Assembly: GCA_949987705.1 (NCBI GenBank)
Contig: OX465281.1
Coordinates: 99,976,326-100,040,325, forward strand
Origin: Thereva unica
Lineage: Eukaryota; Arthropoda; Insecta; Diptera; Therevidae
Direction: 5' to 3'
DNA: 64,000 nucleotides
This document shows positions 52,388 through 62,929 of the stretch, piece after piece. Below the pieces are notes generated by a model. It was not told where the DNA came from and did no database searches. It saw nothing but the letters and a program-made list of their open reading frames with translations. How positions within the stretch are numbered: the stretch's first letter is position 1; each line of letters begins with the position of its first letter. A program made the position numbers and the translations under genes.

Positions 52388-53640
52388 ATAAGATAATACT
52401 CCGTATAAAGATGCGACAGCTAGAAAAAAAAACCGGAACGCTTTTCGCATCGGCAGACCTCTGAGATTGCCTCCACCTTAGCAACATGCAACATATTCGG
52501 TTTCTAGCTACACAAGGAGGCGAACGTGGTCATGGTCCGCAGCACAAGATATGCGGTGAGTTTGTGGATAAGGAAGCTAGAATTTTAGGGGGGCAAGGAA
52601 AGGAACTGACAACAGAATGTTTCTCGCGACATTGTCATCTTTCAAACATTTACGTCTAGCGTTACATTGAAGGATTTTCCTGATGCTTTGTATTTTAACT
52701 ATTTCTTAGAACATTCAGTATATTTTTTTTATGACTTCTAATTTCTCTTGATTTTAAATTTGTTTGCGATATTTTTAAAATAGGTACTTGGTTGGGGTTT
52801 TTTTGGTTACGGTTTTTCGATTTATTTTTATTTTCTGGTATTTCGGTATAACTAGAATGATTTTACAAACGAATTTAGGAAATTATTCTATATTTTATTT
52901 TATCTATAGAATTTTCGCTTTTGCCTTTAAATGTTGGATTTTGGCTTTAAGTAGGTCTTTTGTTGTAGGTATGTTGTGGGCGTCGATTTTTGGCCACAGT
53001 TTTTTGTAAAAAATGCAAAAAAGTCGCACACCCTGGGGAGTTGTTTTCATCATCCAAAGTGGCAAAGCGCATAAACATGCTGAGCCAAATCTGAAATTCT
53101 TTCGATTTCCAAAATCTGGGACAAGTTCTTTTCATAAATGCTTGTAAATTAACATCCCCGTCCACAATAAAAAATACGTACGTCTGCTCAAAACATTGCG
53201 GTAGTAGTTGTTTTGGTAAAAAGAAATTAAAAATAGGCTTCACTACCTTCCTTGATAAACTCTTCAATTAATGAAGTTGAGGAAAGGCTACAGTAAATTT
53301 TTCAGGGAAAACGTATGAAAGAAGGAATTTAATCTCGGACTTGCAATTACAGGATTTATCCGTTTTAGAGTCCCCTTATCAACAATTAAGTATTGCGCCC
53401 GCAAATATTTTCTGCAAACAATGTTTGGAAGATGAAAAAAAGTATGTTAAACCGCAAACGATATTTTGGTTTCTTAAGGAAATATAAAGAGTTTGTAATA
53501 AAAAGAAAAACTTCAGGAATAAAAAAAAACAAAATCAAAATGGAGGACTTAAAGAAAATGTGTAAGAAAACACTCAATTATCATATCGATAAAACACCTT
53601 TTGTTTCCGCTGAAAGCTAAGCTTTTCGAAAATGATTTTA
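52388..53640 (+). repeat. Repeat-family copy (long variant)
   Basis: Begins CAGAGATAAGATAATACTCC and follows the family order of 54.1 and 56.2 kb, but has about 200-250 bp more around 52.95-53.20 kb. On the minus strand that extra part is open as QTYVFFIVDGDVNLQAFMKR and further, and it has a counterpart at 20.24-20.45 kb. It diverges from the family after 53430. Function of the frame is not recognised. Confidence 0.7.
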
Positions 53641-54098
53641 AAATGAAAAAGAGAAAATGAGAGATTCATTAAAATTTAATTTGCCCTCTATTCGGCCAAT
53701 AAAAAGATGGCTGCCTACTAAATGCATTCCGCCTGGTATAAATGAATGTATGAAACCTTCCGGGAACATATGTAAGTATATTGGAATGGTCTGCTGACAG
53801 CAGAGAATCCGTTTTGATTTAACAAAATTAAATATGTCGAATGGCAGACTTAAATTTTTAGAATTTTAAGCAATCTTTAGATATAATTTTAATTTACTTG
53901 CAAAATATATATCCGTCATATTGAAACATATTTAATTTTTAAATTTCAAAATTTGGTCTCGGCAGAATTTAAGGCAATTTTATAACTAAACGAATAGTTT
54001 AAAGAAAATATTCAAGTTTCATTAACTCCATACTTGGGAATTATCGTTTGTTCAAAAAATGAGCTATTGGGGCACACTGTGCTTGGCGTGGGGTAATA

Positions 54099-55290
54099 AC
54101 AGAGATAACATAATACTAAAGATGCGACAGCTAGAACAAAAAAGCCGAACGCTTTTTGCATCGGCAGGCCTCTGAGATTGCCTCCCCCTTAGCAACATGC
54201 AACATATTCGAGTGTCTAGCTACACAAGGAGGCGAACGTGGTCATGGTCCGCAGCACAAGAGATGCGGTGAATTTGTGGATAAGGAAGCTAGAACTTTAC
54301 GGGGGCAAGGAAAGGAACTGACAACAGAATGTTTCTCGCAACATCTTTTTTTCTTTCTCATCTTTCAAACGTTTGCCTCTAGCGCTACATTGAAGGATTT
54401 CCCTGACGCTTTGTATTTTAACTATTTCTTAGAACATTCCGTGTATTTTTTTAATGACTGTCTGAGATCCACTATCAATTTCACTTGATTTCAAATTCTT
54501 GGTGAGAGGGTTTGCGATATTTTTAAAATAGGTGATTAGTTGAGGTTTTGGTTACTTTTTTTTATTTTCTGGTATTTCGGTATTGGCTAACTCGATTGAT
54601 TTTAGAATCGAATTTAGGTAATTATTCTTTGTTTTATTTTATTCAAAATCTGGGACAAGTGCTTTTTTAAATGCTTGTAAAGTTAACTCCCCGCCCACAA
54701 TCTGCTCAAAACAATTCGATCGTAATTGTTTTGGTAAAAATAAATTAAAAATAGGTTCAATACCTTTATAGGCTTCATGTCCAGTCAATTTTCAGGAAAA
54801 ACGTATGACAGAGGGAATTCATTCTCGGACTTGCAATTACAGGATTTATCCATTTTAGAGTCCCCTTATCAACAATTAAATATTGAGCTCGTAAATATAT
54901 ACTGCAAACAATGGAAGGTGAAAAACAATTTCTTTATATTTGTTCTTCTGGTGGAAACTAAAAAAAATAAGTTTTCAAATTTTTGGACTTCCATTTTATT
55001 AGTTATAAATTTTCAAAAAGTCGAAAATCTTAAAATTTTAACAAATTTTGAAATCTTTAAATTGATCTAGTTCAAAAACTATTTGACATAAAAAGCTGAA
55101 AGTAGCACCAATTTCTTCTGCTTCAATAAGGCTTTAATACGTGATATACAATATAGTATTATTAGTAAGAATAAAACTATAGTATTATTAGTAAGAACGA
55201 AACTTTTGTTTTTGGACTATCTTTTGGAATAATAACTTGATCGAAAACTATCCCCAAGACAACCCTTATTACTAAATTTTAGGGTTTCAC
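54099..55290 (+). repeat. Repeat-family copy
   Basis: Starts CAGAGATAACATAATACTAA, then GATGCGACAGCTAGAACA. It is nearly identical to 56216-57340 over about 1.1 kb and extends to the segment CCCCAAGACAACCCTTATTA shared with 18.09 kb. Open frames here (for example 54777-55070) are shared by both copies but AT-driven. Confidence 0.75.
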
Positions 55291-56010
55291 ACTTGCTCTA
55301 TTTGTGGCCCAAAGTCAACCCTGTCAGACCCGCGGATCCCACCCCTACAGCCACTGCTGAAGTTAAATTATTTTCTTATGTCCAAAATAAAGGTTTCACT
55401 GCCAATTTTTAATGAACAAGAACATATGTATATTTCATATAAGACATGGTTTCTAAAACAGGTAGAAGCCACCCCACCTCTAGGGGATGAAAACTAAATT
55501 ATTTAATTTTATACCTAAACTTCAATTAAATAATTTAGCTCTCACCGCTAATGGTGCGGGTGATTTCCGATGCCCGAGAGCAGAGGTATCGTTTCCAAAA
55601 TTTATTTTTAATCTAATAGGTGTATGTTAGGGTTTGTCAGTTTTTAAAAACCGGTTTTTACAAGAAAATTTTGTAATTCGAAATTCGGGGTTTCCAGTAA
55701 AAACAAAACGGTTTTAAATTTATACATTGCACTTCTTCTGACAGCTACATTGAGTTATCCGAACAGATGTTATCAAATTTATATAATCTATAGAAGATAA
55801 GATGTTAGAATAAGTAACGAAGAAGAAAATTAAGACATATGTGTGTATCTATTACAACACTTAATAAGTTCATCATATAGATGGCCCCACTACTGTCATA
55901 TCCATAGAATTGTTTTTATATGGCAGTGCTAAGCTCAGGAATCACCCTTTGCACTACCCAGTGCGTCATGTCGTTTATCGTCATGGTGCAATGTCTAGCA
56001 CAAGCTTAGT
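55291..56010. other. Non-coding stretch
   Basis: Includes an imperfect hairpin (CTAAATTATTTAATT and its complement, 55494-55541) and a G14-like run at 56004. No recognisable gene. Confidence 0.4.
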
Positions 56011-56029
56011 ACGGGGGGGGGGGGGAATA

Positions 56030-56214
56030 GGTTAAGGGTTATGAGGGTTCGAAGGGGTGTTGGAGAATAGGACGATGAACCCTGCGTTTGAACTCTTGGA
56101 TGTTGTATGATCTCGGAAATACTGGCTGCGAGAGATTATTCCACAGTCGAGTTGTTCTATTTACAAATGAATTCATATCTTGTTGAGTGCGTGAAAGGGG
56201 GAGTTGAAGGTAGA
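56030..56214 (-). pseudogene. LINE C-terminal fragment (6-kb family)
   Basis: The minus-strand reading FVNRTTRLWNNLSQPVFPRS continues into YNIQEFKRRVHRPILQHPF. This is the same C-terminus as the LINE at 6.7 kb. It is cut at 56214 by a repeat-family copy. Confidence 0.75.
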
Positions 56215-56215
56215 A

Positions 56216-57340
56216 GCAGAGATAACATAATACTCCGTATAAAGATGCGACAGCTAGAACAAAAAAGCCGAACGCTTTTTGCCTCGGCAGGCCTCTGAGA
56301 TTGCCTCCCCCTAGCAACATGCAACATATTCGAGTGTCTAGCTACACAAGGAGGCGAACGTGGTCATGGTCCGCAGCACAAGAGATGCGGTGAGTTTGTG
56401 GATAAGGAAGCTAGAATTTTAGGGGGGCAAGGAAAGGAACTGACAACAGAATGTTTCTCGCAACATCTTTTTTTCTTTCTCATCTTTCAAACGTTTGCCT
56501 CTAGCGCTACATTGAAGGATTTCCCTGATGCTTTGTATTTTATGTATTTCTTAGAACATTCCGTGTATTTTTTTAATGACTGTCTGAAATCCACTATCAA
56601 TTATTTCACTTGATTTCAAATTCTTGGTGAGAGGGTTTGCGATATTTTTAAAATAGGTGATTAGTTGAGGTTTTGGTTACTTTTTTTTTATTTTCTGGTA
56701 TTTCGGTATTGGCTAACTCGATTGATTTTAGAATCGAATTTAGGTAATTATTCTTTGTTTTATTTTATTCAAAATCTGGGACAAGTGCGTTTTATAAATG
56801 CTTGTAAAGTTAACTCCCCGCCCACAACCTGCTCAAAACAATTCGATCGTAATTGTTTTGGTAAAAATAAATTAAAAATAGGTTCAATACCTTTATAGGC
56901 TTCATGTCCAGTCAATTTTCAGGAAAAACGTATGACAGAAGGAATTCATTCTCGGACTTGCAATTACAGGATTTATCCATTTTAGAGTCCCCTTATCAAC
57001 AATTAAATATTGAGCTCGTAAATATATACTGCAAACAATGGAAGGTGAAAAACAATTTCTTTATATTTGTCCTTCTGATGGAAACTAAAAAAAATAAGTT
57101 TTCAAATTTTTGGACTTCCATTTTATTAGTTATAAGTTTTCAAAAAGTCGAAAATCTTATAATTTTAACAAATTTTGAAATCTTTAAATTGATCTAGCTC
57201 AAAAACTATTAGACATAGAAAGCTGAAAGTAGCACCAATTTCTTCTGCTTCAATAAGGCTTTAATACGTGATATACAATATAGTATTATTAGTAAGAATA
57301 AAACTATAGTATTATTAGTAAGAACGAAACTTTTGTTTTT
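56216..57340 (+). repeat. Repeat-family copy inserted in a LINE fragment
   Basis: Starts CAGAGATAACATAATACTCC right after LINE coding sequence. Near-identical to the copy at 54.1 kb, ending at CGAAACTTTTGTTTTT. The two copies start 2.12 kb apart. Confidence 0.75.
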
Positions 57341-57489
57341 AACAAAATTGCTTCGAATTTCAAAACCCACACAGGCCGACACGCACCGTTTTAAAAGGCC
57401 TGCTGCGGTGCGTGGCTATCCGTGGACGTTTGCCATGCGTCAGCAAAATCACCAAATCATCAAAAGGTCCTCGCATATCAGTAGACGTC

Positions 57490-57660
57490 AACTCTCCAGG
57501 TTTAGCTGTTTTCGCACTCATATAACATCTCATAGTTCAAACACAAAGTTCATCAACATCTACTCACGCACCCTCTAGACTCCTAACCTATACTTTCTCT
57601 TTTATCCTTCAGGTCAAGCCAATGTTACCGTTCTGCTACATATTTAGTAGTTTTACTACC
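57490..57660 (+). mobile_element. LINE 3' end fragment (6-kb family)
   Basis: TCATATAACATCTCATAGTT and then CTACTCACGCACCCTCTAGA followed by CTCCTAACCTATACT match 6752-6840 closely, including the end of the ORF. Confidence 0.7.
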
Positions 57661-57839
57661 TTTTTTAAAAAAAATTTGATGATATCATGATATACATATG
57701 AGTTCCAATGAGACGATTTGGTGTAGAATTATCATTCCCCATGGTGTAGAATTGTCATCCCATTTGTACATTTGGGAGTGCATCTGGAGAATGGTAAACG
57801 AGTCTTTTCAACGCATCGAATGTTACACAACGTGCTGAA

Positions 57840-58570
57840 ACACCTCCAGCGACTACTTTGACCAGTTTTTTTTTATTTTCGCGAAAGTGATCCGTTTGCA
57901 CGAACTTTGTTGTACTCTGAGATGCCGCGTTATTATACTTGGAACGCTTCATCGAAGAAATTTCAACGTCGAAAGCAAGGCGATGCTGTTCCTGATCATC
58001 TGGATGAGCGTTCTACTGATGCACTTGGTCGCATTTACACAGTTCATCCGAAAAATGACGAATGCTTCCACTTGCGGTTGTCGCTGGTGAATGTTCGTGG
58101 GACGATATCATTTGAATTACTTCGAACTGTGAGATGTGCCTAGCATTTCGTCCTGCAACAGCTTAATTTGCTTGAAAACGATACTTATTGGGGCATGATA
58201 ATGGCTGAAGAAATTGTTTCTGCATCTCCATGTCAGATACGCACATTATTTTGACATGCTTCTCAACGAATCCACGTGAATTGTGGAACAAGTTCAAGGA
58301 TGACATGTCCGAAAACATTTTACACCGAATTCGTTTCAGCACAGGGAATCCCGATCTCGAGGTGAATGACGAAATACATAACCAGGCTTTGCTTTTGATC
58401 GAAGACATGTGTTACCTCATGTGCGGCAATTTGTTATTCAATTTGCTTGCCTCCAATCCAGCTGATGACAAACATACAAGTTGCATTGCTAAACGATCCA
58501 TCTGCCGAAAATATCTCTAAGCAATTGCTGAGTAATAGTAATTGCCGTGCTCTTGTTGACGAATCAAACT
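57840..58570 (+). pseudogene. Helitron helicase (PIF1-like) fragment
   Basis: One frame gives FARTLLYSEMPRYYTWNASS, KKFQRRKQGDAVPDHLD, DALGRIYTVHPKNDECFHLR and LSLVNVRGTISFELLRT. This is the segment upstream of the helicase walker motif in insect Helitrons. After a stop it continues in other frames with LNLLENDTYWG, ASPCQIRTLF, LTCFSTNPRELWNKFKDDMS, ENILHRIRF and LLIEDMCYLMCGN. Several frameshifts. It is interrupted at 58571 by an RTE-like LINE end and followed by a helicase C-terminal piece. Confidence 0.85.
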
Positions 58571-58675
58571 TGGAGATCCTGGTCGGAGCTGAGAGCTGTC
58601 GCGCAAAACAGAGTCCGCTGGAGGGCAACTGTTTCGGCCCTATGTCCCATGAGGGATTAAAGTAGCGCAATGAAT
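58571..58675 (+). mobile_element. RTE-like LINE 3' end inserted in the Helitron relic
   Basis: About 97 bp nearly identical to 41276-41370: the segment ending SWSELRAVAQNRVRWRATVS, then ALCPMRD, stop, and a GCGCAATGAATG tail. As a very short 5'-truncated copy it is a typical product of target-primed reverse transcription. Confidence 0.8.
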
Positions 58676-58815
58676 GTCAAGGAATCGAACGGATTGATTT
58701 CGTATCCGCCGAATTTTTGCAATTCAATTTCCGATTCGTTTGCACTCACCATGAAGATCAACAAATCCCAAGGCCAATTCTTGAGTGTTTTTGGCCTGAA
58801 TCTAGAAAATGAATG
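58676..58815 (+). pseudogene. Helitron helicase motif VI region
   Basis: The translation gives FQFPIRFAFTMKINKSQGQF followed by LSVFGLNLENE. This is the C-terminal INKSQGQ-L--GL-L motif of Helitron helicases. Material between here and 57840-58570 has been deleted as well as interrupted. Confidence 0.8.
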
Positions 58816-58879
58816 TATGAATATATTTTAAAATTGATTTAAAATAAAAAAAAATATGCTACCTCTTTTTTCAAAAAGG

Positions 58880-58952
58880 TAGTCGATTTTACTTCTCTCA
58901 AAATTCTTCCTACGGGTAACATTGCGTCAAGCTTACTACTAGACATTGCACC
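58880..58952 (+). mobile_element. LINE 3'-end remnant (left of the hAT MITE)
   Basis: CAAGCTTACTACTAGACATT corresponds to 6848-6870 of the LINE at 6 kb. The sequence continues at 59754 after the MITE. Confidence 0.6.
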
Positions 58953-59753
58953 TAAAGATGGGTAACTCAGGTCCGCGTCTTTAAAATGAGTTAATGAATC
59001 GGTTCGCGATTCTGAGCTGAGTCGGTTCTTAAAGAGTCGCGGGTCTATCATGAACGACGGGATCTTATACTTCTTCTCGGATCCGACGAATCTTTGTGCT
59101 CTTTAAGCTCTCTTAGCTTTTGCTGTGATGGTGTTGTGCTTTTGAATTTCAGGAAACTTTAACAGCTTTGTTGTTGTGTTTAATGAATAAATGAACATTA
59201 CTGTATTTGTTTCTTCTGGACCTCCAATGAATGGAAAACAACTAAATCGATTTATCTGCAAATTATTATTAAGCTTAGAGATAGTTTCAGGATTTAAAAA
59301 GTTGTTTTCTACTAGGTAAAATTTTATTGTTATAACAAACAGGAAGCTATATGCGCATAAATACAGCAAAAGAAATTCATATTGTATTCAATAAAATTGA
59401 ATGATTTAAAAATTCCTATTTTCCTATTTCCTATTTCTAATTGGAATTAAAATTAAATCTAAATCCGAATTTTCCTATCCCGTACATACACGGAGATGCA
59501 AAAAGCTCAAATTCCGATTTAGATCATACCATTTCACACCACCGTTTTTGTAAGCTTTTAACTCAAAATACGCTCTGAATTAAGTTGAGCTGAGAAAACC
59601 GAAGCGCAAGTTTATGTATTGATCCAGCATTCTGAAGATACTATAGAGCTTTTTTTGAGATGACTCTTTTGAACCGGCTCTGGGAGTCGGATCTTTTGAA
59701 AGATGCAGATTCGGTGAGCCGGCTCTCGTAAAAGATCCGTTTTCCCATCTCTA
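58953..59753. mobile_element. hAT-type MITE with 8-bp target duplication
   Basis: Inverted ends TAAAGATGGG and TAGAGATGGG, flanked by ATTGCACC on both sides (58945-58952 and 59754-59761). The LINE at 6.87 kb shows the same site uninterrupted (CATTGCACCATGACT). The interior carries GAGTCGG and GAACCGGCTC motifs near both ends, as in many hAT MITEs. 801 bp, no transposase. Confidence 0.9.
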
Positions 59754-59931
59754 ATTGCACCATGACTTAAATGACATGACGGGCTAGTGGTACTACTTTT
59801 TGAGTTTAGGACCGAGTGATGGATAGCGTAATTTACCACATTAAAGATCTTTCACTTCAAATGCAGATTAAAAAATTACAGGTCATAAGAAGATGTCAAT
59901 TAACTACTACGGCCCGCGGAAACAAAGTAAA

Positions 59932-60038
59932 GGGCCTTTTCAAGAATGCAGGTTGCGTGCGCAATGACTTATTCAGCTACACACTCTCAATTGCTGAATA
60001 AGTCATTGCGCAAGCAACCTGCATTCTTGAAAAGGCCC
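59932..60038. repeat. Hairpin, 46-bp arms, 15-nt loop
   Basis: The arms 59932-59977 and 59993-60038 are inverted copies with one mismatch in 46. The loop is TACACACTCTCAATT. It could be a very small foldback MITE or produce a hairpin RNA. A CCCACCCTTG sequence 35 bp downstream looks like a hAT end without a visible partner. Confidence 0.85.
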
Positions 60039-60499
60039 AAAGTTTATCTTGGCCCATGTTATAAAAAGGTTGCCCACCCTTGACTTAGACGTACTTTCAG
60101 CCACCGGCCTTGCAGGCCTGTGAACAGCCGGCCCACCGGGAAATTTCCCGGTTCGTCTTATGGCCCATCCGCCCTTGACACCTACGCAGGACCGGCTTTA
60201 GGCCCAAAACACATTCGGCGCTGCACACTTCACGTCGCACGCTTAATGAAGTTGAAGCAGGTAGAAAGAAGCCACTGCAGCTTCACTCGAAGCTGGAAAA
60301 GCGCAAAACGGCAACTTGACGGAATTGTTATTGACAGAGACGAGGAACCATTGTACATATTTAAAAAAATTTGAAGTAAATACCGATATTGTGAACCGTG
60401 CAAATAAAATAAAATGAATACTTTTGATGAAAACATTCTTGACCTTTTTTTAGTTTTATTTAGTGCATTTGTAACTTATTTAACGATAATAGAACTACA

Positions 60500-60675
60500 C
60501 CTTTTCCAATTGTAATTCAGAAAGTATGAATTGTAATTCAGAAAGTATCAATTGTAATTCAGATTAGTCAATTGTATTTCAGAAAGTATCAATTGTAATT
60601 CAGATTTGTCAATTGTAATTCAGAAAGTATCAATTGTAATTCAGAAAGTATCAATTGTAATTCAGAAAAATTCAA
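60500..60675 (+). repeat. 21-bp tandem array, left
   Basis: About seven to eight units of AATTGTAATTCAGAAAGTATC and a shorter AATTGTAATTCAGATTAGTC variant. Begins CCTTTTCCAATTGTAATTC. It is the inverted partner of 62003-62198. Confidence 0.9.
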
Positions 60676-60889
60676 CATTCATCCAATTGCAGCAATTTTG
60701 GCAACAGGAATTTTATGTATGGAACGCAGAAGATTTTAATTTGCTTCACAGTTAGCCTAACCATTCGCTTTAACATCATTTGCACGAAATGGGTTATCAA
60801 CTGAAAGACTTTTAGAGATTGCACCAGATAACACAACTTAGCACTGAAACAGTAATAATGGGACGATATCATGCTTGATGGTGTCACAA

Positions 60890-60915
60890 CACTATTAAAC
60901 CTGTCCCACTATATA
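60890..60915 (+). pseudogene. RTE-like RT fragment left of the MITE
   Basis: Reads NTIKPVPLY up to the TA target and continues as GSKVWTLK behind the MITE. RTE/Jockey RTs have a PV-LYG-E-WTL motif here. How far the LINE extends upstream is unclear. Confidence 0.55.
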
Positions 60916-61635
60916 CAGGGTGTGGAAAAGGTGTGGGAACGGTTCGATATTTCCTGAAGGGTAGGTTTTCGTGAAAAAAGTTTGTAGCAAAAGTTGCTCA
61001 GGTGCACACGAAACTCACCCCCACCCACTCACCCCCTCGCAGGGGGGGGGGGTAAGTCTGAAATTTCAAATGGCAACCCCTATTTTTTCTCACGAATTGT
61101 GATTCTCCGAAGAAAAATATGAAACTTTTGTTTTAAAATTTTTTTTATCCGAAGCTTCCCTGCACCCCCAAACGAACCGTTCTCGGACATTTTCCACCCC
61201 CAAAAATTCGTTTGGGGGTGCAGGGAAGCTTCGGATAAAAAAAAATTTAAAACAAAAGTTTCATATTTTTCTTCGGAGAATCATAATCCGTGAAAAAAAT
61301 GGGGGTTGCTATTTAAAATTTTTATCGATAAATTGCCGGACTATTCCCCACTCCTAAAAATTCGTTTTGGGGGTGCAGGGAAGCTTCGGAAAAAAATTTT
61401 TAGACAAAAGTTTCATATTTTTCTTCGGAGAATCACAATCCGTGAGAAAAAATAGGGGTTGCCATTTGAAATTTCAGACTTACCCCCCCCCTGCGAGGGG
61501 GTGAGTGGGTGGGGGTGAGTTTCGTGTGCAAACGATTCTACCCTCCAACCTGAGCAACTTTTGCTACAAACTTTTTTCACGAAAACCTACCCTTCAGGAA
61601 ATATCGAACCGTTCCCACGCCTTTTCCACACCCGG
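60916..61635. mobile_element. Tc1/mariner-type MITE with TA duplication
   Basis: Inverted ends start CAGGGTGTGGAAAAGG on the left and CCGGGTGTGGAAAAGG on the right and match for over 80 bp. TA flanks both sides (60914-60915, 61636-61637). The inner part is itself folded: CTTCCCTGCACCCCCAAACG occurs three times in two orientations. The element interrupts an RT reading frame, which reads through cleanly when it and one TA are removed. No transposase. Confidence 0.9.
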
Positions 61636-61637
61636 TA

Positions 61638-61925
61638 TGGTTCGAAAGTGTGGACATTGAAAAACGAAGAAGAAGCATTGGTAGGAAGTTTCGAATGGAA
61701 ATTCCTTCGTTCGATCTACAAAGGAATACAGGGGAAAGTACCGCCAGGAAAAAGGAGACCAGGACGTCAAAGAAAAGATACATAGATGACGTCGAAGACG
61801 ACTTGAGGCAGTTGAATATAAGAAACTGGAAAAATCGGGCCAGGGATCGAGAATCATGGAGGTGAATGCTGGAGGAAGCCAAGGCCAACAATAGGCTGTG
61901 GAGCTCCTGATGATGATCATCATGC
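61638..61925 (+). pseudogene. RTE-like LINE, 3' end
   Basis: Starts GSKVWTLKNEEEALVGSFEW and KFLRSIYKG, then a deletion, then PPGKRRPGRQRKDT. After a shift it reads YIDDVEDDLRQLNIRNWKNR and ARDRESWR, the RTE C-terminal pattern (W-DDV--DL--L---NW---A-DR--WR). A GATGATGATCATCATG tail is ATG-rich as is usual for RTE. Confidence 0.75.
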
Positions 61926-62002
61926 ATGATGTGGCTAGGAGAAAATTTATTCTGTAATGAAAGAAATTATTTGGTCAATTTACTGCATTAATGAGTTGAA
62001 TA

Positions 62003-62198
62003 TTGAAATTTTCTGAATTACAATTGATACTTTCTGAATAACAATTGATATTTTCTGAATTACAATTGACAAATCTGAATTACAATTGATACTTTCTGAA
62101 ATACAATTGACTAATCTGAATTACAATTGATACTTTCTGAATTACAATTGACTAATCTGAATTACAATTGACGCTTTCGGCATTACAATTGGAAAAGG
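62003..62198 (-). repeat. 21-bp tandem array, right (inverted)
   Basis: About nine units of GATACTTTCTGAATTACAATT and the shorter GACTAATCTGAATTACAATT, ending ATTACAATTGGAAAAGG. Mirror image of the left array at 60500-60675. Confidence 0.9.
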
Positions 62199-62312
62199 TA
62201 AATCGAGAAATTTATGAACCTAAAGAAAGATAAATGCGGGGTTATTTTGAAAATTTCAATTTCTATCAGGCTCAAAAAACACAAACCACTTCAATATAAA
62301 TTTTGCACTTAC

Positions 62313-62442
62313 CATCTACATTAAGTTGTTCGGACAAATTTCTCCACTTTAAGTCTTTCAACTTAAGGCATTTATATGATTTCGCTTTTTTGCCGTATAC
62401 ACAAGGATTTTCTTTGACAAAATTTTTTATTTTCTCCTCCAT
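62313..62442 (-). pseudogene. MADF-like first exon in the Harbinger-like element
   Basis: On the minus strand an ATG at 62442 opens MEEKIKNFVKENPCVYGKKA, then KSYKCLKLKDLKWRNLSEQL and NVD. The exon ends in GATG followed by GTAAGTGC, a strong splice donor, at 62313. The pattern (I--FVKE-P-VY, K-Y----LKD--W--LSE-L) is the N-terminal half of a MADF domain, a Myb-related fold that binds DNA. The second half is not seen downstream. It was either lost when the inner elements entered or lies beyond my recognition. Confidence 0.6.
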
Positions 62443-62603
62443 TTAAATTTTCTCACTACTATATATATCTCGCAAACAGTAAATAACGAATGGCGACCGT
62501 TTTTTCAATTTCTTTTTCTAAATTTGACAGCACTTACGCTGCATGCTGCAAATTTTGGAAATTGATCAAAGCTGACTTCATACTTCATTGCAGCGTGAAG
62601 TAA

Positions 62604-62929
62604 TGCCGGATTCATCGTTGCGGATGATTTGCGCCGCACTTATGTGCGCGCATACTTTTTGTATGAAAAATGGTACCTTTCTCAATTTTGGGAAATTTTT
62701 GGGATTTTTTTTTCTCTCTCAAAAAAAGTTGAACCAACTTCAACTTTTGTGCGGCGGATTTTAAAAATTGTCAAAAAAATCATATGTTTTTGATGAAAAT
62801 TGTCTGAAAAACTGTCAAATCATACAAAATGTGCGGCACACTATGACTACAACAATGAATCGAAGTTCAGCTAACTCTCTTTTTGGGAAATTTGTGCGAC
62901 GCGACTCATCCGCAACGATGAATCCGGCA
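62604..62929. mobile_element. PIF/Harbinger-type MITE with TAA duplication
   Basis: Inverted ends TGCCGGATTCATCGTTGCGG on both sides (at least 22 bp), flanked by TAA (62601-62603 and 62930-62932). Subterminal GCGCCGCAC and GTGCGGCGG motifs. 326 bp, no coding sequence. It lies in the right part of the 60.2-63.0 kb element. Confidence 0.9.

Noticed and set aside
54777..55070. 97-codon frame shared with 56904-57197
   Set aside because: Shared only because both are copies of the same repeat; Lys/Phe/Asn-rich, no motif.
55494..55541. AT-rich hairpin
   Set aside because: Short, imperfect and made of A/T only; expected by chance in this composition.
61594..61927. Minus-strand frames of 109 and 116 codons
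   Set aside because: Antisense of the RTE-like LINE end.
60500..62198. 21-bp repeats as CRISPR or minisatellite gene
   Set aside because: No spacers; the two arrays are mirror images, which fits transposon subterminal repeats.
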